Part shown: positions 37,966 to 50,474 of the stretch, piece by piece
How the letters are laid out: each line of letters begins with the position of its first letter
Position numbering within the stretch: position 1 is the first letter of the stretch
Assembly: GCA_015478945.1 (NCBI GenBank)
Contig: JABUQX010099063.1
Span: forward strand, 1 to 55,000
DNA: 55,000 nucleotides
Source: Trachelipus rathkii
Lineage: Eukaryota; Arthropoda; Malacostraca; Isopoda; Trachelipodidae
Direction: 5' to 3'
The notes under the pieces: generated by a model
Seen by the model: only the letters and a program-made list of their open reading frames with translations
Told to the model about the DNA's origin: nothing
The model's database searches: none
Made by a program: the position numbers and the translations under genes

Positions 37966-38097
37966 ATGAGATTTGAAAATATAAATGTCAGTCTTCAACA
38001 TTTTGCAAGATGCAATGCAATTGACGACATGTACATGTTAGAACAGAAGCAGTTATGTGAACAGTTATGTGCTATTGTATTATTAAACGAATGTTTA

Positions 38098-38550
38098 CTA
38101 ACTCGGCACCGCACCGGCTCCAGCATCGGGGCCGGTACCAACTCTGTCTCCTTCTCAGACTCTTTCCTTCATCCTTCCTTCTTCCTTTCTTCTTCTGTTT
38201 TGCATTCCATGCATTTTTTCCAGTCGGGACCCCCTCCGTTGGGGGTCCCAGACACCCTTTACGAACTTACAATCCTCATATTCGAGATCTACAACCTTAT
38301 AAACATATATTTTGATATAAATATGGGACTAAAAGAATATTTATTAACTTAGCACCGCACCGGCTCCAGCACCGGTGCCGATGCCAACTCCGACTCCTCC
38401 TTTCTCGTTCCTCCTTCCTCATTCCTCCTTCTTCCTCATTCCTCCTTCTTCTTCTTCTCTTACGCACTCCGTGCATTTTTTCCAGTCGGGACCCCCCTCC
38501 GTTGGGGGTCCCAGACACCCTTTACGAACTTACAATCCTCATATTCGATA
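38098..38550. repeat. Tandem duplication, ~245 bp unit x2
   Basis: Both units start 'aact(c/t)(a)gcaccgcaccggctccagca'. Both end with 'gtgcattttttccagtcggga' (read as a shared block), the palindrome-like 'ctccgttgggggtcccag', and 'ccctttacgaacttac'. Pyrimidine-rich sequence fills the middle. The short inverted GGGACCCC / GGGGGTCCC in each unit could form a hairpin. Confidence 0.85.
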
Positions 38551-39115
38551 TTAAAATTATATTTTAATTTTTTTTAATTTATTTTTTTTTTTAAATTTTT
38601 TTTTTTTTTTATTTTATTTATTAATTAATTAATTTATTTATTTATTTATTTATTTTTATTTTTTTATTGTTTCGAAAAAAACCTGCGGTTTTTTTCGTCG
38701 GGCGAAATTCCCACGGGGATTAACTCCCGCGCTATCGATCGTTTCGGCGTTAGGCTTATTTGGCTTTCAATACCGCTCTTTGACTACAGCGATTAATCGA
38801 ATGAATTTTAAATAATTTTCTTTCGATTATATTTTTTAGTGTAACAAGTCAACCAGAGCACGTAGAAAGACGATTTAAACATCGATATAGGGGTAAAAAA
38901 CACACTTAAACTTAAACATAAACTTAAACTTAAAAATTAGTTTCCGCCTAAAAACCTGAGCTCAGCCCAATCCGCCTGGGAGCGACCCAATTTTAAACTG
39001 CTGCCTGAAAACTTGAGCTGACGTCAAGCTTGAAAAACCAAATGTTGCAAAATGTTGCTTGCAACATGTGCAACATCCGGTTGCAACTTCCGGATGGCAG
39101 TTTTAGCGGCAGTTG
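38551..39115. other. T-rich tract then unassigned sequence
   Basis: T- and TTTA-rich DNA at 38560-38690 is followed by a GC-richer patch (38690-38770), 'aaacttaaac' repeats (38905-38940) and a patch with repeated 'aacttgagct' phrases. This may be the 5' part of the adjacent hAT element, but I see no coding match. Confidence 0.4.
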
Positions 39116-39117
39116 TG

Positions 39118-40325
39118 CCCTCCTTACTACTCATGTCCTAACAGATAATGCACCAAACATTACAAAAGGTATGAGAGCGACAGGTGCTATAAATGAGACA
39201 TGTTTTATTCATTCTCACATAAAATACATGATGCTATATTTTCACAAAAATCGATTAAAGATTTAATTACTTTATGTTGGAAAATTGTAGGTCATTTTAG
39301 TAGATCGCCAATTACTACAACTAAGTTAACTGAAATTCAAAAATCTCAAAATTTGCCAATACACGAGCTTATCCAAGATGTGGAAAAAAGATGGAATTCA
39401 TCATATTATATGCTGCAAAGAATCATAGAGCAAAAAATTGCAATTACTATATATTCTTCAAATTCGAAAAACAATCCAGAAATCTTAAATGCAAAACACT
39501 GGAAGCTAATGGAGAATATAATTATATTGCTACAACCGTTTGAAAAATTAACTAAAAGAGCGAGTGATGATGATGTAGATTTATCTTTAGTAATACCTGC
39601 AGTTAATGCATTGCAAAAATATTTAGCAAAAGCTTGGAAGGATAGCGGTGTAAAAACTATGAAAGGATGAACTTTTAAATTCTGTTACTGAACGTTTTGG
39701 TACCATTAAAGAGAAGAAACTTTATGTACTTGCAATAGTTCTAAATCCACAATACAAATTAGCCACCTTTGATATTATTGATCAGAATAAAATAAAATTT
39801 ATGCTCAAAGAAGTAAAACTTTTTATAAAAGTTAAAGAAATATTACATTAAGTTCAGATTCTGATGAACAAAATGATGATCAAAATGATCAGTCTCATAC
39901 AGATTCACATGAAGAATCTGAAAATGAAAAGGTTGATATTGAGAAGGAAACACATCAATTTTCTGGAAGTGCTTTGATGACATACTACCAGAAAAATCGT
40001 CAGAAGAAAATGAAGAATATTCAGATATAATCAAACCAAGTGGAACTGATCAAAGGAAAAAAAGTTAAAATGCAAACGGAGAAGCAGCAGTGAGAGAAAA
40101 CAACATGAATTAGAAAATACTATTTAAACTACTGTGGATAAATATTTTTCAGCACCACTTATGGAACGAAAATCGGATGCTGATCCACTGTTATGGTGGA
40201 AAGAAAGAAAAGCTCTTTATCCTGATTGCATCTTACCTGAATTAGCTAGGAAATATCTCTCTGCTCCACCTTCAAGTGTATTTAGCGAGAGAATGTTTAG
40301 CCAAAGGAAATATTTATACAAGTAA
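39118..40325 (+). pseudogene. hAT transposase (ZBED-like), decayed
   Basis: Across frames I read 'HVLTDNAPNITKG' (the catalytic-Asp TDNA block), 'LTTTKL.EIQ', 'IQDVEKRWNSSYYMLQRI', 'EILNAKHWKLMENIIILLQPFEKLT', 'LVIPAVNALQKYL', then 'LNPQYKLATF', 'DPLLWWKERKALYP' and 'LARKYLSAPPSSVFSERMFS'. This is the block order of Ac/ZBED-type hAT transposases from the second catalytic region to the C-terminal dimerisation domain. At least three frameshifts and two stops are present, and the BED finger and N-terminus are missing. A hAT-type terminus at 41151-41259, in the right place downstream, may be its 3' end. Confidence 0.85.
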
Positions 40326-40555
40326 AAGGAATTGTCCTTCTCCAACACTAGCTGATCAGCCCCTGTTTCTTCATAAGAGCATTTGAATTTAAATATTAGA
40401 GAATGGTTACCTAAATAGCAATGTATAAGCTATTTAACTTCCTTTCACTGACTTTGTGTTTAACAATATAATTTAATTTTCTCAAAAAATTCTATTGTGA
40501 TACTCTATAGAGTCTATACAGTATCGATAACAGCTGGTACATGCACTTCATAATA

Positions 40556-40684
<129 letters not shown>

Positions 40685-41150
40685 TCAAATGTTAGTTTGT
40701 TAAAACTTAAAAGCTCTTTAATAATTTAAAGATTAAGGATATATATCATAATTTTTTAGCCTTTTGGTCAGATATGGCATGTAGTTTAAAAGTTTTTACC
40801 AATTCCATTTACCTATTTCTGTATTTCATTTTTAAAGCTAGATTTATCAAAAGTGTATTTTTGTTAGGGGTAATCATTTTGGATATCAAACCCTTTTAAG
40901 TTGTTTATCAAAATAATTAGTCAATTTAGTAAATGGTGTCATATAGGCCTATTCATATTATTATATATTATTATAGTTATAATATTAGTTTGACTTAATA
41001 TTATCACTACAACAAAAAAATATTAAAATAATTTTTTTACACTTTTTGTATGAATCAGTTCTAAATAAATTTAATTCATTAAATGTCTCATTATTACTTT
41101 CAATGAATTATAACTATTTTTATTTTCAAAACTACCTTTCAAAAATATAG

Positions 41151-41259
41151 GTCTCCGGCCGGAGAAAGCCGGAGACTAGTGGTCTCCGGCCGGAGCCGGA
41201 GATCTTTAAAAAGGCCGGAACTCCGGCCAAGCCGGAGCCGGAGATCCGGTGCATCCCTA
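41151..41259 (+). mobile_element. hAT-type terminal/subterminal region
   Basis: A cluster of CTCCGG and CCGGAG motifs in alternating orientation ends in CCGGTGCATCCCTA. Read inward from the end this is TAGGGATGCACCGG, a typical hAT terminus with transposase-binding subterminal repeats. The eight bases outside (AACATCAC) would be one copy of the target duplication. I found no matching 5' end in the window. Confidence 0.65.
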
Positions 41260-41454
41260 AACATCACCCTTGAGAATTTCAAAAAAAATGGCGTGTCGTA
41301 ATTATATAAAGATATTTTCCTTTCAAGCGTTCCAATAATGCTGAAATTTAATATAAAAAATGTTAAAAATCTAGCTTATTCCCAAATGGGTTTCCTCGAT
41401 AGTCGTAATTTAAATATCGATAAATATCGATAGGTCAGAAAGAAACTTAAGTTT

Positions 41455-43142
<1,688 letters not shown>

Positions 43143-43358
43143 TGTACTATGTGACTTTTTCTGAAAAAATTTCTAAGTTCAAAAAAATTTCTAAGTTCGA
43201 GAAAAGCTAAGTTTTAAGAAAAATTATTTAGTGGCAAAGCTTCGGCATAATTCAGAAACTTACCACTAAAACCATATATCACTTTATATTTTTTATGTAA
43301 AAATTTTGACCACTTAAAAAATTTTCAAAAAAAGTCATAAGTAATATATAAAATATCC

Positions 43359-43464
<106 letters not shown>

Positions 43465-43504
43465 CGAGAAAGATGAGGTTTTTTAATTTAATTAAAAATA
43501 GAAT

Positions 43505-43862
43505 TAAATCACTCCACCTCCGGTACACTAATTAATAAGATGGAAGGGGTATTAAATAGATTTTTGATGTTATTCTTTTATTAACATTCTTTTTATATTG
43601 TTGTTTTTCACAGTTCATAATAGATAATTTTTATTTTGTATAATAAATAAGGACTGGGCCACAGACCCTTCGAATATATTTTCGTGAATACTCAAATCCC
43701 AATATTATATACATTTTATTTTCGAACAGTTTGCAAAGTGGGACATATAATAGAATGCCATGTTCTTTACTAGATCTCTTTCACCGTTCTTTCTAATTGT
43801 TATCTTATTATTTCACTGGTGGATCAACTTAGCGTATCAAATGACACTTAAAAGAGATCTTC
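43505..43862. repeat. Direct repeat, copy 1 of 2 (~355 bp)
   Basis: It matches 46034-46384: 'gtacactaattaataagatg', 'gaaggggtattaaatagat', 'cagtttgcaaagtgggacat' and 'caaatgacacttaaaagaga' occur in the same order. On the minus strand both copies keep the same reading ('YYMSHFANCS.IKCI.Y.D', 'HEN'), suggesting descent from a coding sequence that I cannot identify. Confidence 0.85.
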
Positions 43863-43927
43863 TTTATAAGAATATTAATTATATAATAACACCTTTAGTT
43901 TTAATACAAAAATAATATATTTTAGCG

Positions 43928-44231
43928 TGCCAGGGACAATGCCCTGACACGTCTTTTCGGCATTGATCTCGGCTGCCTAACTGCCGTCTTCCCTCGTTTT
44001 GGCGTCAGATATTGCCGGTCAGGGAAAAGACTCTTATTGGCTGTTTCAAGATTTTAAATAATATAAACAAAAAGAATAAAAACAGTTGTGTGAGTTAGAA
44101 GATGTAAGCCATGTTACCGTACATAATAATACACATAACGGTTGGAGCTTTGTTTCTCCTCTCATAATAATAGCTTTTCAATTACAATAAATATTCTAAT
44201 AGCATTGTTTTATAGTACGGTAGCCCGTACA
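43928..44231 (+). repeat. Possible LTR followed by a primer-binding site
   Basis: The segment begins TGCCAGGGACAATGCCCTG (with an internal short inverted repeat), ends GTAGCCCGTACA, and contains AATAAA near 44188. Two bases later comes TGGTGCATCCCCGG at 44234. TGGTGCAT is what a tRNA-Gly primer would give, as used by BEL/Pao-type elements, but the match breaks after eight or nine bases. No partner LTR and no gag or pol frame are seen, so it would be a truncated element. Confidence 0.35.
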
Positions 44232-44239
44232 TCTGGTGC

Positions 44240-46030
44240 ATCCCCGGCTAAGTCAAGAACACCCAGCCTTCAATTCTAAAAAAATAAATTTTTCAAAAAT
44301 TTTAAAGTTGGTGAAAGATACATTAGTTATATTATTTCATTTTTAGAGAACTTTTTTTTTTTTTTTTTTTATCAACAAGTGTCGTATGCCTACCCCTCTC
44401 GTGAATGACGTCAGAGGTATATAGGAGTTCATAGCTCCTCCCCCTTATGGTATGATAAATTTTAAAGTACTTTCGTTTGAATTCGAAGAATATATAACAA
44501 CTCGGCACCATAAAACATTACAAAAATAATTTTTAAACAGATAGATCTTCTTAATAACCCATAAAATAAATTCGTAAATTACTAATTATAATAATTTTAT
44601 TAAATTTTTTAATCAGAGGAACCGAATTTCCTAAGCTAATTATCATACTTAATAAATAAAATACAATAATTTTTTTAATATGGAGATCTCCAAGCATGTA
44701 AATATACCCACAGACTCAAGGTCTTCACAAATTAGATAATTAAAAATATAAATTTACTATTCCTAAAAATATCAAGTTACAATTTTTCTTCCTCAGAGAA
44801 GGAATTTTTTTTCGTTCATGGGACCCTCATAAGAGACCCATTTTACAAATACGCTTTTCATTAGCCATTTTAGTTTACAACTAAATTTTATTAATATAAA
44901 AAAACACAGTTACAAATTTCCTTTCTTAAAAGAATACTTCTTATATCATGACGGCACATGGTATCATGCCCGTTTACACGCATTTCTTTAAGTTCTACAT
45001 TTACAAGTTCAACCTTCTTTCCCTCCCAATTTTGGGGGGGTAAGAGTAACGAAGGATGGGGGATACCCACCTCCTTACACATTGTAAACGTGTATTTAAA
45101 TATACACAAGATTCCTATAATTATTATATGACAAAAAGAAATCTATCTGATTTTCCATTATTCTATAACATCATTCTGCCGACGAGCTATAATATATTTT
45201 AATTACTTTTTTATAAAACCAAATAATTATAAGATTAAATTTGCACTTTTACAAAACTACTTTCGTTAAAAAACACAAACCATATGGGAGCATAGAGAGA
45301 CTTCTCCGCTGTTGTCACTAAGATGGGTTGGGACTTTGAAAGACAGGCGATTTGGATCTTTAACTTGTCTCAGACTAGAGGCGAATTTAACTTTTGGGTT
45401 ATTTCGTCCTCTTCCCAAGTTTCTTTATATAGGCCTCGTCTTCATTATTGTGAGACTTTATTTTTTTTCGTTGTTGTAAGTTTGCGGACTCGCGTGGATT
45501 CATCCAAATTTTGAAATTAAGCCTCCCAACGTCGGGGAAAAGGCAAAACAATTCAGATGCTGAGCCTATAAAACTTTTGTTTATTTTTAGCAGGCGGTGA
45601 GGGTATCTTGGGGGGGTATTCTTTAATTTTTCATCCCCCATTTTCTTCAGAGAGAGTTGAACACTCAGATATTTTTTTTTTTTTTTTTTGAAAAGCGCGG
45701 TGATTTTCTTTTTTTTTTTTATTTTTTTTTTTTTTAAAGCACTATTTTTACTGGATAACGACTTTTTATTTTCTTTTAAAAAAATTTATATCGTTATCAC
45801 CCGTTTTAGCATTATCAATATTAGACCTCAAGACTTACTTTTCAAATATACACTTAGGTACTCATTTCTGAACACTTTCATTAATTATCACCGCGTTATA
45901 TTACTAATTATTATTATTCTTATTATCGTTATTATTTTTTATCAAAAGATTGTAATGACCGATGTCGTTCTGGGGTTAACCACCTATGTAGCGGAATATA
46001 TTAAAAATGTAAATTAATTAACTTGTAAAT
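44240..46030. other. Non-coding, no recognised gene
   Basis: T- and A-rich runs (44345-44370 and 45670-45735) and short patches of ordinary composition. Open frames here are short or poly-Phe, from T-runs. Confidence 0.45.
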
Positions 46031-46033
46031 TAA

Positions 46034-46384
46034 AACTCTCACCTCGGGTACACTAATTAATAAGATGGAAGGGGTATTAAATAGATTTTTGATGTTATTC
46101 TTTATTAATATTCCTTTTTATATTGTTGTATTCACAGATAATAAATAATAGACAATTTTTATTTTGTATAATAAAGATTTTGTCATTGACAGTTCAAGCA
46201 TATTTTCGTGAACGCTTGCATCCAAATATTCTATACATTTTATTGTAGAACAGTTTGCAAAGTGGGACATGTAATAGAATGTCATGTTCTCTACTAGGTC
46301 TATCTCACCGTTCTTTCTAATTTTTATCTTATTATTCACTGGTGAATCAACTTAACGTATCAAATGACACTTAAAAGAGATCTT
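46034..46384. repeat. Direct repeat, copy 2 of 2
   Basis: This is the partner of 43505-43862. The minus frame at 46339-46118 is open for 73 codons here but interrupted in the other copy. Confidence 0.85.
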
Positions 46385-46444
46385 GAAGGCTACCAAGAAT
46401 AATCCGCTTTATTTCAATATAATATAACATTAACAATTTGGGGT

Positions 46445-46735
<291 letters not shown>

Positions 46736-46795
46736 ATATATATACTCTTTCTCTCTTTCTTTTTCTCACTACTATGAACTTACATCTAGTGTCAT

Positions 46796-47185
46796 CTACT
46801 CAATGAATGAATTAGTTCTTAAAAATAGAATAGCATCTGCCAGGTCCTCCTTCATTTTTCCTCTTAGGTCTGATTTTATAATGCTAAGAGAAGAAATAGC
46901 TGTTCAACGCTAACTTCCTTTGGAGGTAGATCAGTGACAGCAATTGCAGTTTCTTGTACAATGTCTGGATGCTTATCGATGGCCTCTTCTAATTTAAGCT
47001 TCTAAGTTATATCAATTTTTTAAACTTCTTTCAGAGCAACAGAGAAATTTTTTACAGTTATGGAACATTGTGTACAAGGATGAGAAAGAATCTTGACCTT
47101 TTTCTTGAACCAGTCGAATCTTTCGACTAAGCTCTTCAATATCTAGAAGCTTTTCATACTCATCTTCTGAGCTTTCTGAAAAATG
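46796..47185 (-). pseudogene. hAT-type transposase C-terminal remnant
   Basis: On the minus strand near the end I read 'LEEAIDKHPDIVQETAIAV', 'TDLPPKEVSVEQLF' and, after a small deletion, 'IIKSDLRGKMKEDLADAI' followed by 'LFLRTN' and a stop at 46796. This is the dimerisation-domain pattern of a common arthropod hAT subgroup (LPP-x-VSVE-LFSALK, KSDLR, KEDL-AILFLR-N). Upstream (47185-47085), 'SSEDEYEKLLDIEELS' may belong to the same gene. A direct duplication of about 80 bp (47002-47085 and 47216-47295) overlaps this region. Confidence 0.75.
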
Positions 47186-47295
47186 AATTGAGAACGTAGT
47201 AATGGGGATAGCTTTTAAGTTATATCAATTTTTCAATCTTCTTTCAGAGCAGCAGAGAAATTTTTTAAAGTTATGGAACATTGTGTACAAGGATA
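47002..47295. repeat. Dispersed direct duplication, ~80 bp x2
   Basis: 'taagttatatcaattttt' through 'ttatggaacattgtgtacaaggat' occurs at 47002-47085 and 47216-47295, with a few mismatches. Confidence 0.9.
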
Positions 47296-47355
47296 ATTTT
47301 ACTTGATCTATTGAAATTTTTTGAGAATAGCCAACAATTTGGTGGAGTTCATTTT

Positions 47356-47945
47356 TTAAAAATAATTTTTAGCTGGTATCAGTTGCCTAAATTCTTTTAT
47401 TTCGAAATCTTTATTTTGAAATTTCAAAATTTTTTTATGGTGCAGATAAACCCTTCTCAAAACTTCCATATTATCAACACCACTTTGCAAGGTCTCTTCA
47501 TAATATCTTATATCTACATCTTTATCTTCAGATGTTTCATCATCCTCTGATGGTTCTTGCTGCTGCTGTTGTTGTTGTTGTTGTAGTAGTAGTTGGTCTA
47601 GTTCTTGTTGTTGTTGCTGCTGCTGGTTTTGATGTTCTTGATCATCTTCAGGCTCTTCCTCAATGGCTGAGAGGCCTTGCTCCTCTACATCGAGCTCTAT
47701 TTCAGGGAAGGACTCTTGTGATGCTTGGATTCCGAGAAATTGTCTTTCCTCGCGTTCATCTTCATCAAGGTCGGAGTCCTCCGCTTCCTGGACCTCCTCG
47801 GTTCCCGTTTGTTTATTTAGTTTTGGGATTGTCTCAATTCCACCCTCAACTGCTTCAATGGTATTAAGAACTTGGGGATCATCCGGCATTACCTCCATAT
47901 CTCTGCTTTTGTTTAATGTAGGTGTCGAAATCGCAACCGATACCT
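47356..47945 (-). CDS. Acidic, Gln-rich C-terminal tail of recombinase copy B
   Basis: The frame at 47898-47356 overlaps the end of the recombinase frame and is open further upstream, so a one-base frame change near 47900-47940 would join them. The tail is Glu/Asp-rich ('EDSDLDEDEREERQ'), then poly-Gln made by CAA/CAG repeats, and ends with 'NMEVLRRVYLHHKK' before the stop at 47356. A similar EVLRR ending and a similar 'TIPKL/TIPKI' phrase occur in the tail at the right edge of the window, so this is a conserved part of the family and not random low complexity. Role unknown. Confidence 0.65.
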
Positions 47946-48985
47946 CCAGTCAAATCGTAATGACGATGGTGAGTCTTTCGGCTATGTGCTAATAGCTTAG
48001 CAATTGCATCGGTCATATCCGGATTTGACTTGGCAGTCCCAGTTGAAATTTTTTTCCTAATAATGCGGGTGGTGATAGGGACACCTGTGTACTCCGGGAA
48101 TGCCAACATCCATGCCCGATTTACCAAGATGTTGAAATCTTTAAAGAGCAATTCTTTTCCATTGCTGTTAGGGAAAAGTAGATCCGCCTCCTCAAGCGGT
48201 TTACCGAGGTAAAAAGGTAAAATAAATTTAAAGTATTTTTCAAGGGCATTTGCAAAAACGGCATTGCCAAAATAATTGGCGGTTTGCCCAGACGATGCAG
48301 TTTTATGCACCGTTATGGGGAGTTTGAAGACGGCTCCTGCGTTTCCATCTTCAACCTCCTTCCGCCAATTTTGCAATGCCGTTTCTGCCAGGTTTACCGT
48401 CATTTTTATTCCTTCCATGGAGCGTCTTCCCGTTGATGGGGTGAGGGAGGCCAACATCACGCTCTTTATTTTTTGATTTTTGATGGTCTTCTTTACCTCT
48501 TTCCTGCTGTTTATCTTTGCTACTTTTGCCAAAATTTCTAAAAAAAAATTATTTTCGGGGAAGTTTAAGATATCCTTTATTTTTAGTTTCAAGAAGGGTT
48601 CAGATTTTGCAAACCTATTCCTCTCCTCTTTCTGTTTTTGGGCCTCAACTGGTCTTAATTTGGACTTATGGATATCAAATATATCTTGGATCCGGTAAGC
48701 CTGATTGGAGGTGATAATCCCGGAGATTAGGTCAGCGTTCCTCAGAGCATAGGAAAGAATCTGACCTATGATGATGCATAATTTAATATGAGATGTTACC
48801 CCAAGTGGTCCTTCCCTTGCCGAGTAATTTCTTAGGTTGTTTACATTTGACAACTTCGTCATGAAGTTGTGGTAGAGGAACTGGTCTACCGATTGCACAG
48901 GTTCGAATGCGGCAAAGAACCGCCGAAGCAGTGATCTGCCTTGCAAGTGGTTTTTATTTTTAATTACATACCTGGCGTCAAATGA
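47879..48985 (-). CDS. Crypton-like tyrosine recombinase domain (copy B)
   Basis: A 355-codon frame (first codon TTG at 48946, open further upstream) has the layout of a tyrosine recombinase. Residues 1-130 are an N-terminal helical core-binding-like region; the catalytic part spans 150-335. Visible residues in order are Arg174 ('STGRRSMEG'), Lys215 ('TVHKTASSG'), Arg294 ('ITTRIIRKK'), His321 ('LLAHSRK') and Tyr330 ('HHRHYDL'). The nine-residue step from His to Tyr is the usual spacing. 'HKTAS-G' and 'LAHS-T-RHY' are typical of the metazoan proteins related to Crypton transposons. Such enzymes cut and rejoin DNA through a Tyr-linked intermediate. A frame change near 48970 separates it from its zinc-finger region; a 32-36 bp GT..AG interval there is too short to be a normal intron. 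Confidence 0.72.
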   Translation of the reverse strand, partial: SFDARYVIKNKNHLQGRSLLRRFFAAFEPVQSVDQFLYHNFMTKLSNVNNLRNYSAREGPLGVTSHIKLCIIIGQILSYALRNADLISGIITSNQAYRIQDIFDIHKSKLRPVEAQKQKEERNRFAKSEPFLKLKIKDILNFPENNFFLEILAKVAKINSRKEVKKTIKNQKIKSVMLASLTPSTGRRSMEGIKMTVNLAETALQNWRKEVEDGNAGAVFKLPITVHKTASSGQTANYFGNAVFANALEKYFKFILPFYLGKPLEEADLLFPNSNGKELLFKDFNILVNRAWMLAFPEYTGVPITTRIIRKKISTGTAKSNPDMTDAIAKLLAHSRKTHHRHYDLTGGIGCDFDTYIKQKQRYGGNAG

Positions 48986-49370
48986 TTCAAAAAGTTCTTT
49001 ATTTTACCGTTTTTGCCCAATGCTGCATAAAATTTTTCCAGTTCTTGTTTAATCGTTTCCTCTAAACCCGCTGGCCTGGGTTTTTCTTTCATCTTCTCCA
49101 AAGTCGAAGGTTTAAGACTAGATTCCGGTCTTCCCACAACATCCTGAAGCATTTGTTTTTGAAATCTTCTCCGGTCTTGTTGGGGAAGTTCAGAATGGGT
49201 CCGGTCAAAATGTTGTTTGACCCTTGTATTATTAACATGGCAGACTGGACACCTGTAGATCTTTCTTGATTTCTTTACATCGCAGTATGCAATTTTCTTG
49301 GGTGATGGGGTTCCCCTCAATCCAGATCTTAACCGTCTTGCCTTCTCCTCTTCTTTTTTTTCTTGTAAAT
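48964..49370 (-). CDS. C2H2 finger and linker of recombinase copy B
   Basis: Within the frame at 49320-48964 (open upstream, so it may begin inside the previous segment) there is a C-x2-C-x9-H-x4-H finger, 'CPVCHVNNTRVKQHFDRTH', at about residues 24-42. A basic and then acidic linker leads to the recombinase. Fingers of the form CPVxxCxxxxxxLxxHLxxxH are common just before Crypton-like recombinase domains in aquatic animals; this is from memory of the family and needs a search. Confidence 0.6.
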
Positions 49371-49690
49371 AAGTGCCCTAGCACTGGGCACGTACAACTT
49401 ATTTAGCTCTGAAATCGAGATACTACTGCTTTTAGACGGTGTCGATCCTGCACTACTAGAACCGGCAGCAGCAGCAGCAACAGTGTCTGAAATAAGTTCC
49501 AATTTCTTTGACACTATTTCGACTTTCTTTTCGTGCAGGTCTTTCGTATATTCTATTACCAGTTTCATATTCGCCTCAGACTCTATGGCCAGTATGTGCA
49601 ACTTGGTCAAATGTCTTCGGATGTTCTCAAAGACACCCATTCACGTATATATAGAGCAGATATAGAGGGTTCACTTTGGGGGTTTTGTTA
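49329..49690 (-). CDS. First finger and Ala/Ser linker of recombinase copy B
   Basis: Read across a frame change near 49680, 'YICSIYT', a TGA, then 'MGVFENIRRHLTKLH' corresponds residue by residue to 'YVCPVYTCLGVFSSIGRH' in copy A (50806-51270). The TGA sits where copy A has the second Cys of the finger, so this copy has lost a zinc ligand to a stop. Downstream, 'EYTKDLHEKKVEIVSKK' matches 'EATKELHEAKVEYTSQI' of copy A. A low-complexity Ala/Ser linker and 'NKLYVPSARALI' (copy A 'HRLYEPSAKHLI') follow, and then a basic run. Confidence 0.65.
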
Positions 49691-50110
49691 TGTCCATTGG
49701 GCGGAATTTACCCACCCTTTTAGATTTGTTTGCTTTAATGTACAAAGCATAGTCTTTTTTCTGAATTTTTATCAATGTTCTTAATTTAGTTTTCCTTTTT
49801 TGGTGCTTTTGCCGAATTGAAGAATCTAAATATTTCCTGCTACAATATCGCTTCTGGCGGCGGTAGACAGCTTTAATTTTGTTGACTTCATTGTTGTATA
49901 AATGTTTCCCAGTTTTGCTGCTAGTGGTAATCTTTGATTTGTTCCTTTTAATAGTTGAGGGATCTGCAAGCGAATCCGTTGAAGATGCTATTGAAATTTC
50001 TTGGGTGTTATTATCATGATCATCTAAAGCAAATGCAGTAGCAACCTCGTCGATATTGGCCAGATCCTCAACTTCTGAGGGCACATACTCAGACCCGGAG
50101 TCATCATCAT
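49671..50110 (-). CDS. N-terminal exon part of recombinase copy B
   Basis: An acceptor (tttactag) at 50111 opens an exon with 'DDDSGSEYVPSEVEDL', matching the phase and wording of copy A ('SGSEFKPSDS'). Later, 'KTGKHLYNNEVNKIKAVYRR' matches copy A 'RSGRHVYWNDQEKIKAIRAN', and 'KKDYALYIKANKSKRVGK' matches 'ERDYKYKKDSKKGGK'. The frame then breaks near 49675 before the first finger. Function unknown; composition is acidic then basic. Confidence 0.65.
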
Positions 50111-50219
50111 CTAGTAAATGGAATAAAGAAGGGGCATGTGAAGCTGTACATGAATTACATAAGTTTGGATTATAGGTAAGTAAAATAAGAAAAAAATTAA
50201 ATTAATTATATTAAATAAA

Positions 50220-50345
50220 TAAAAAGATGTATTTAAAATCTAACAGCATTCATCAACATCATCATCTAGTAAATGATGGAATAAAGAAGGGGCATGTGAA
50301 GCTGTACATGAACTACTTTAGTTGGGATTGTAGAAAAGTAAAATA
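50220..50345 (-). repeat. Partial duplicate of the copy B exon start
   Basis: 'ctagtaaat...ggaataaagaaggggcatgtgaagctgtacatgaa' is present here and at 50111-50160. The duplicated piece includes the splice acceptor and the first few Asp codons, so two alternative acceptors lie 155 bp apart. Confidence 0.85.
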
Positions 50346-50474
50346 AGAATTAAATTAAAAATAATAAATAAGTAAATAAATAAAGAGATAAGTATTTAAA
50401 ATTTAAATAATAAATAAAAACTAAGTTATAATGAATAAAAATAAAAATAAAAGTTTATAAAGTTTTGGTACTTA

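Noticed and set aside
38905..38940. Telomere-like 'aaacttaaac' repeats
   Set aside because: Only a few irregular units; arthropod telomeres are usually TTAGG repeats.
45688..46017. Membrane protein suggested by a Phe/Ile-rich frame
   Set aside because: The hydrophobic codons come from T-runs and AT-rich sequence, with no sign of selection.
47532..47992. Plus-strand frames opposite the acidic tail of copy B
   Set aside because: They are shadows of the minus-strand coding repeat (Gln codons read as Val/Leu on the other strand).
48936..48971. GT..AG interval between the second finger and the recombinase, as an intron
   Set aside because: It would be only 32-36 bp, below normal spliceosomal intron size. 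The downstream frame is open through it, so a one-base indel is simpler.
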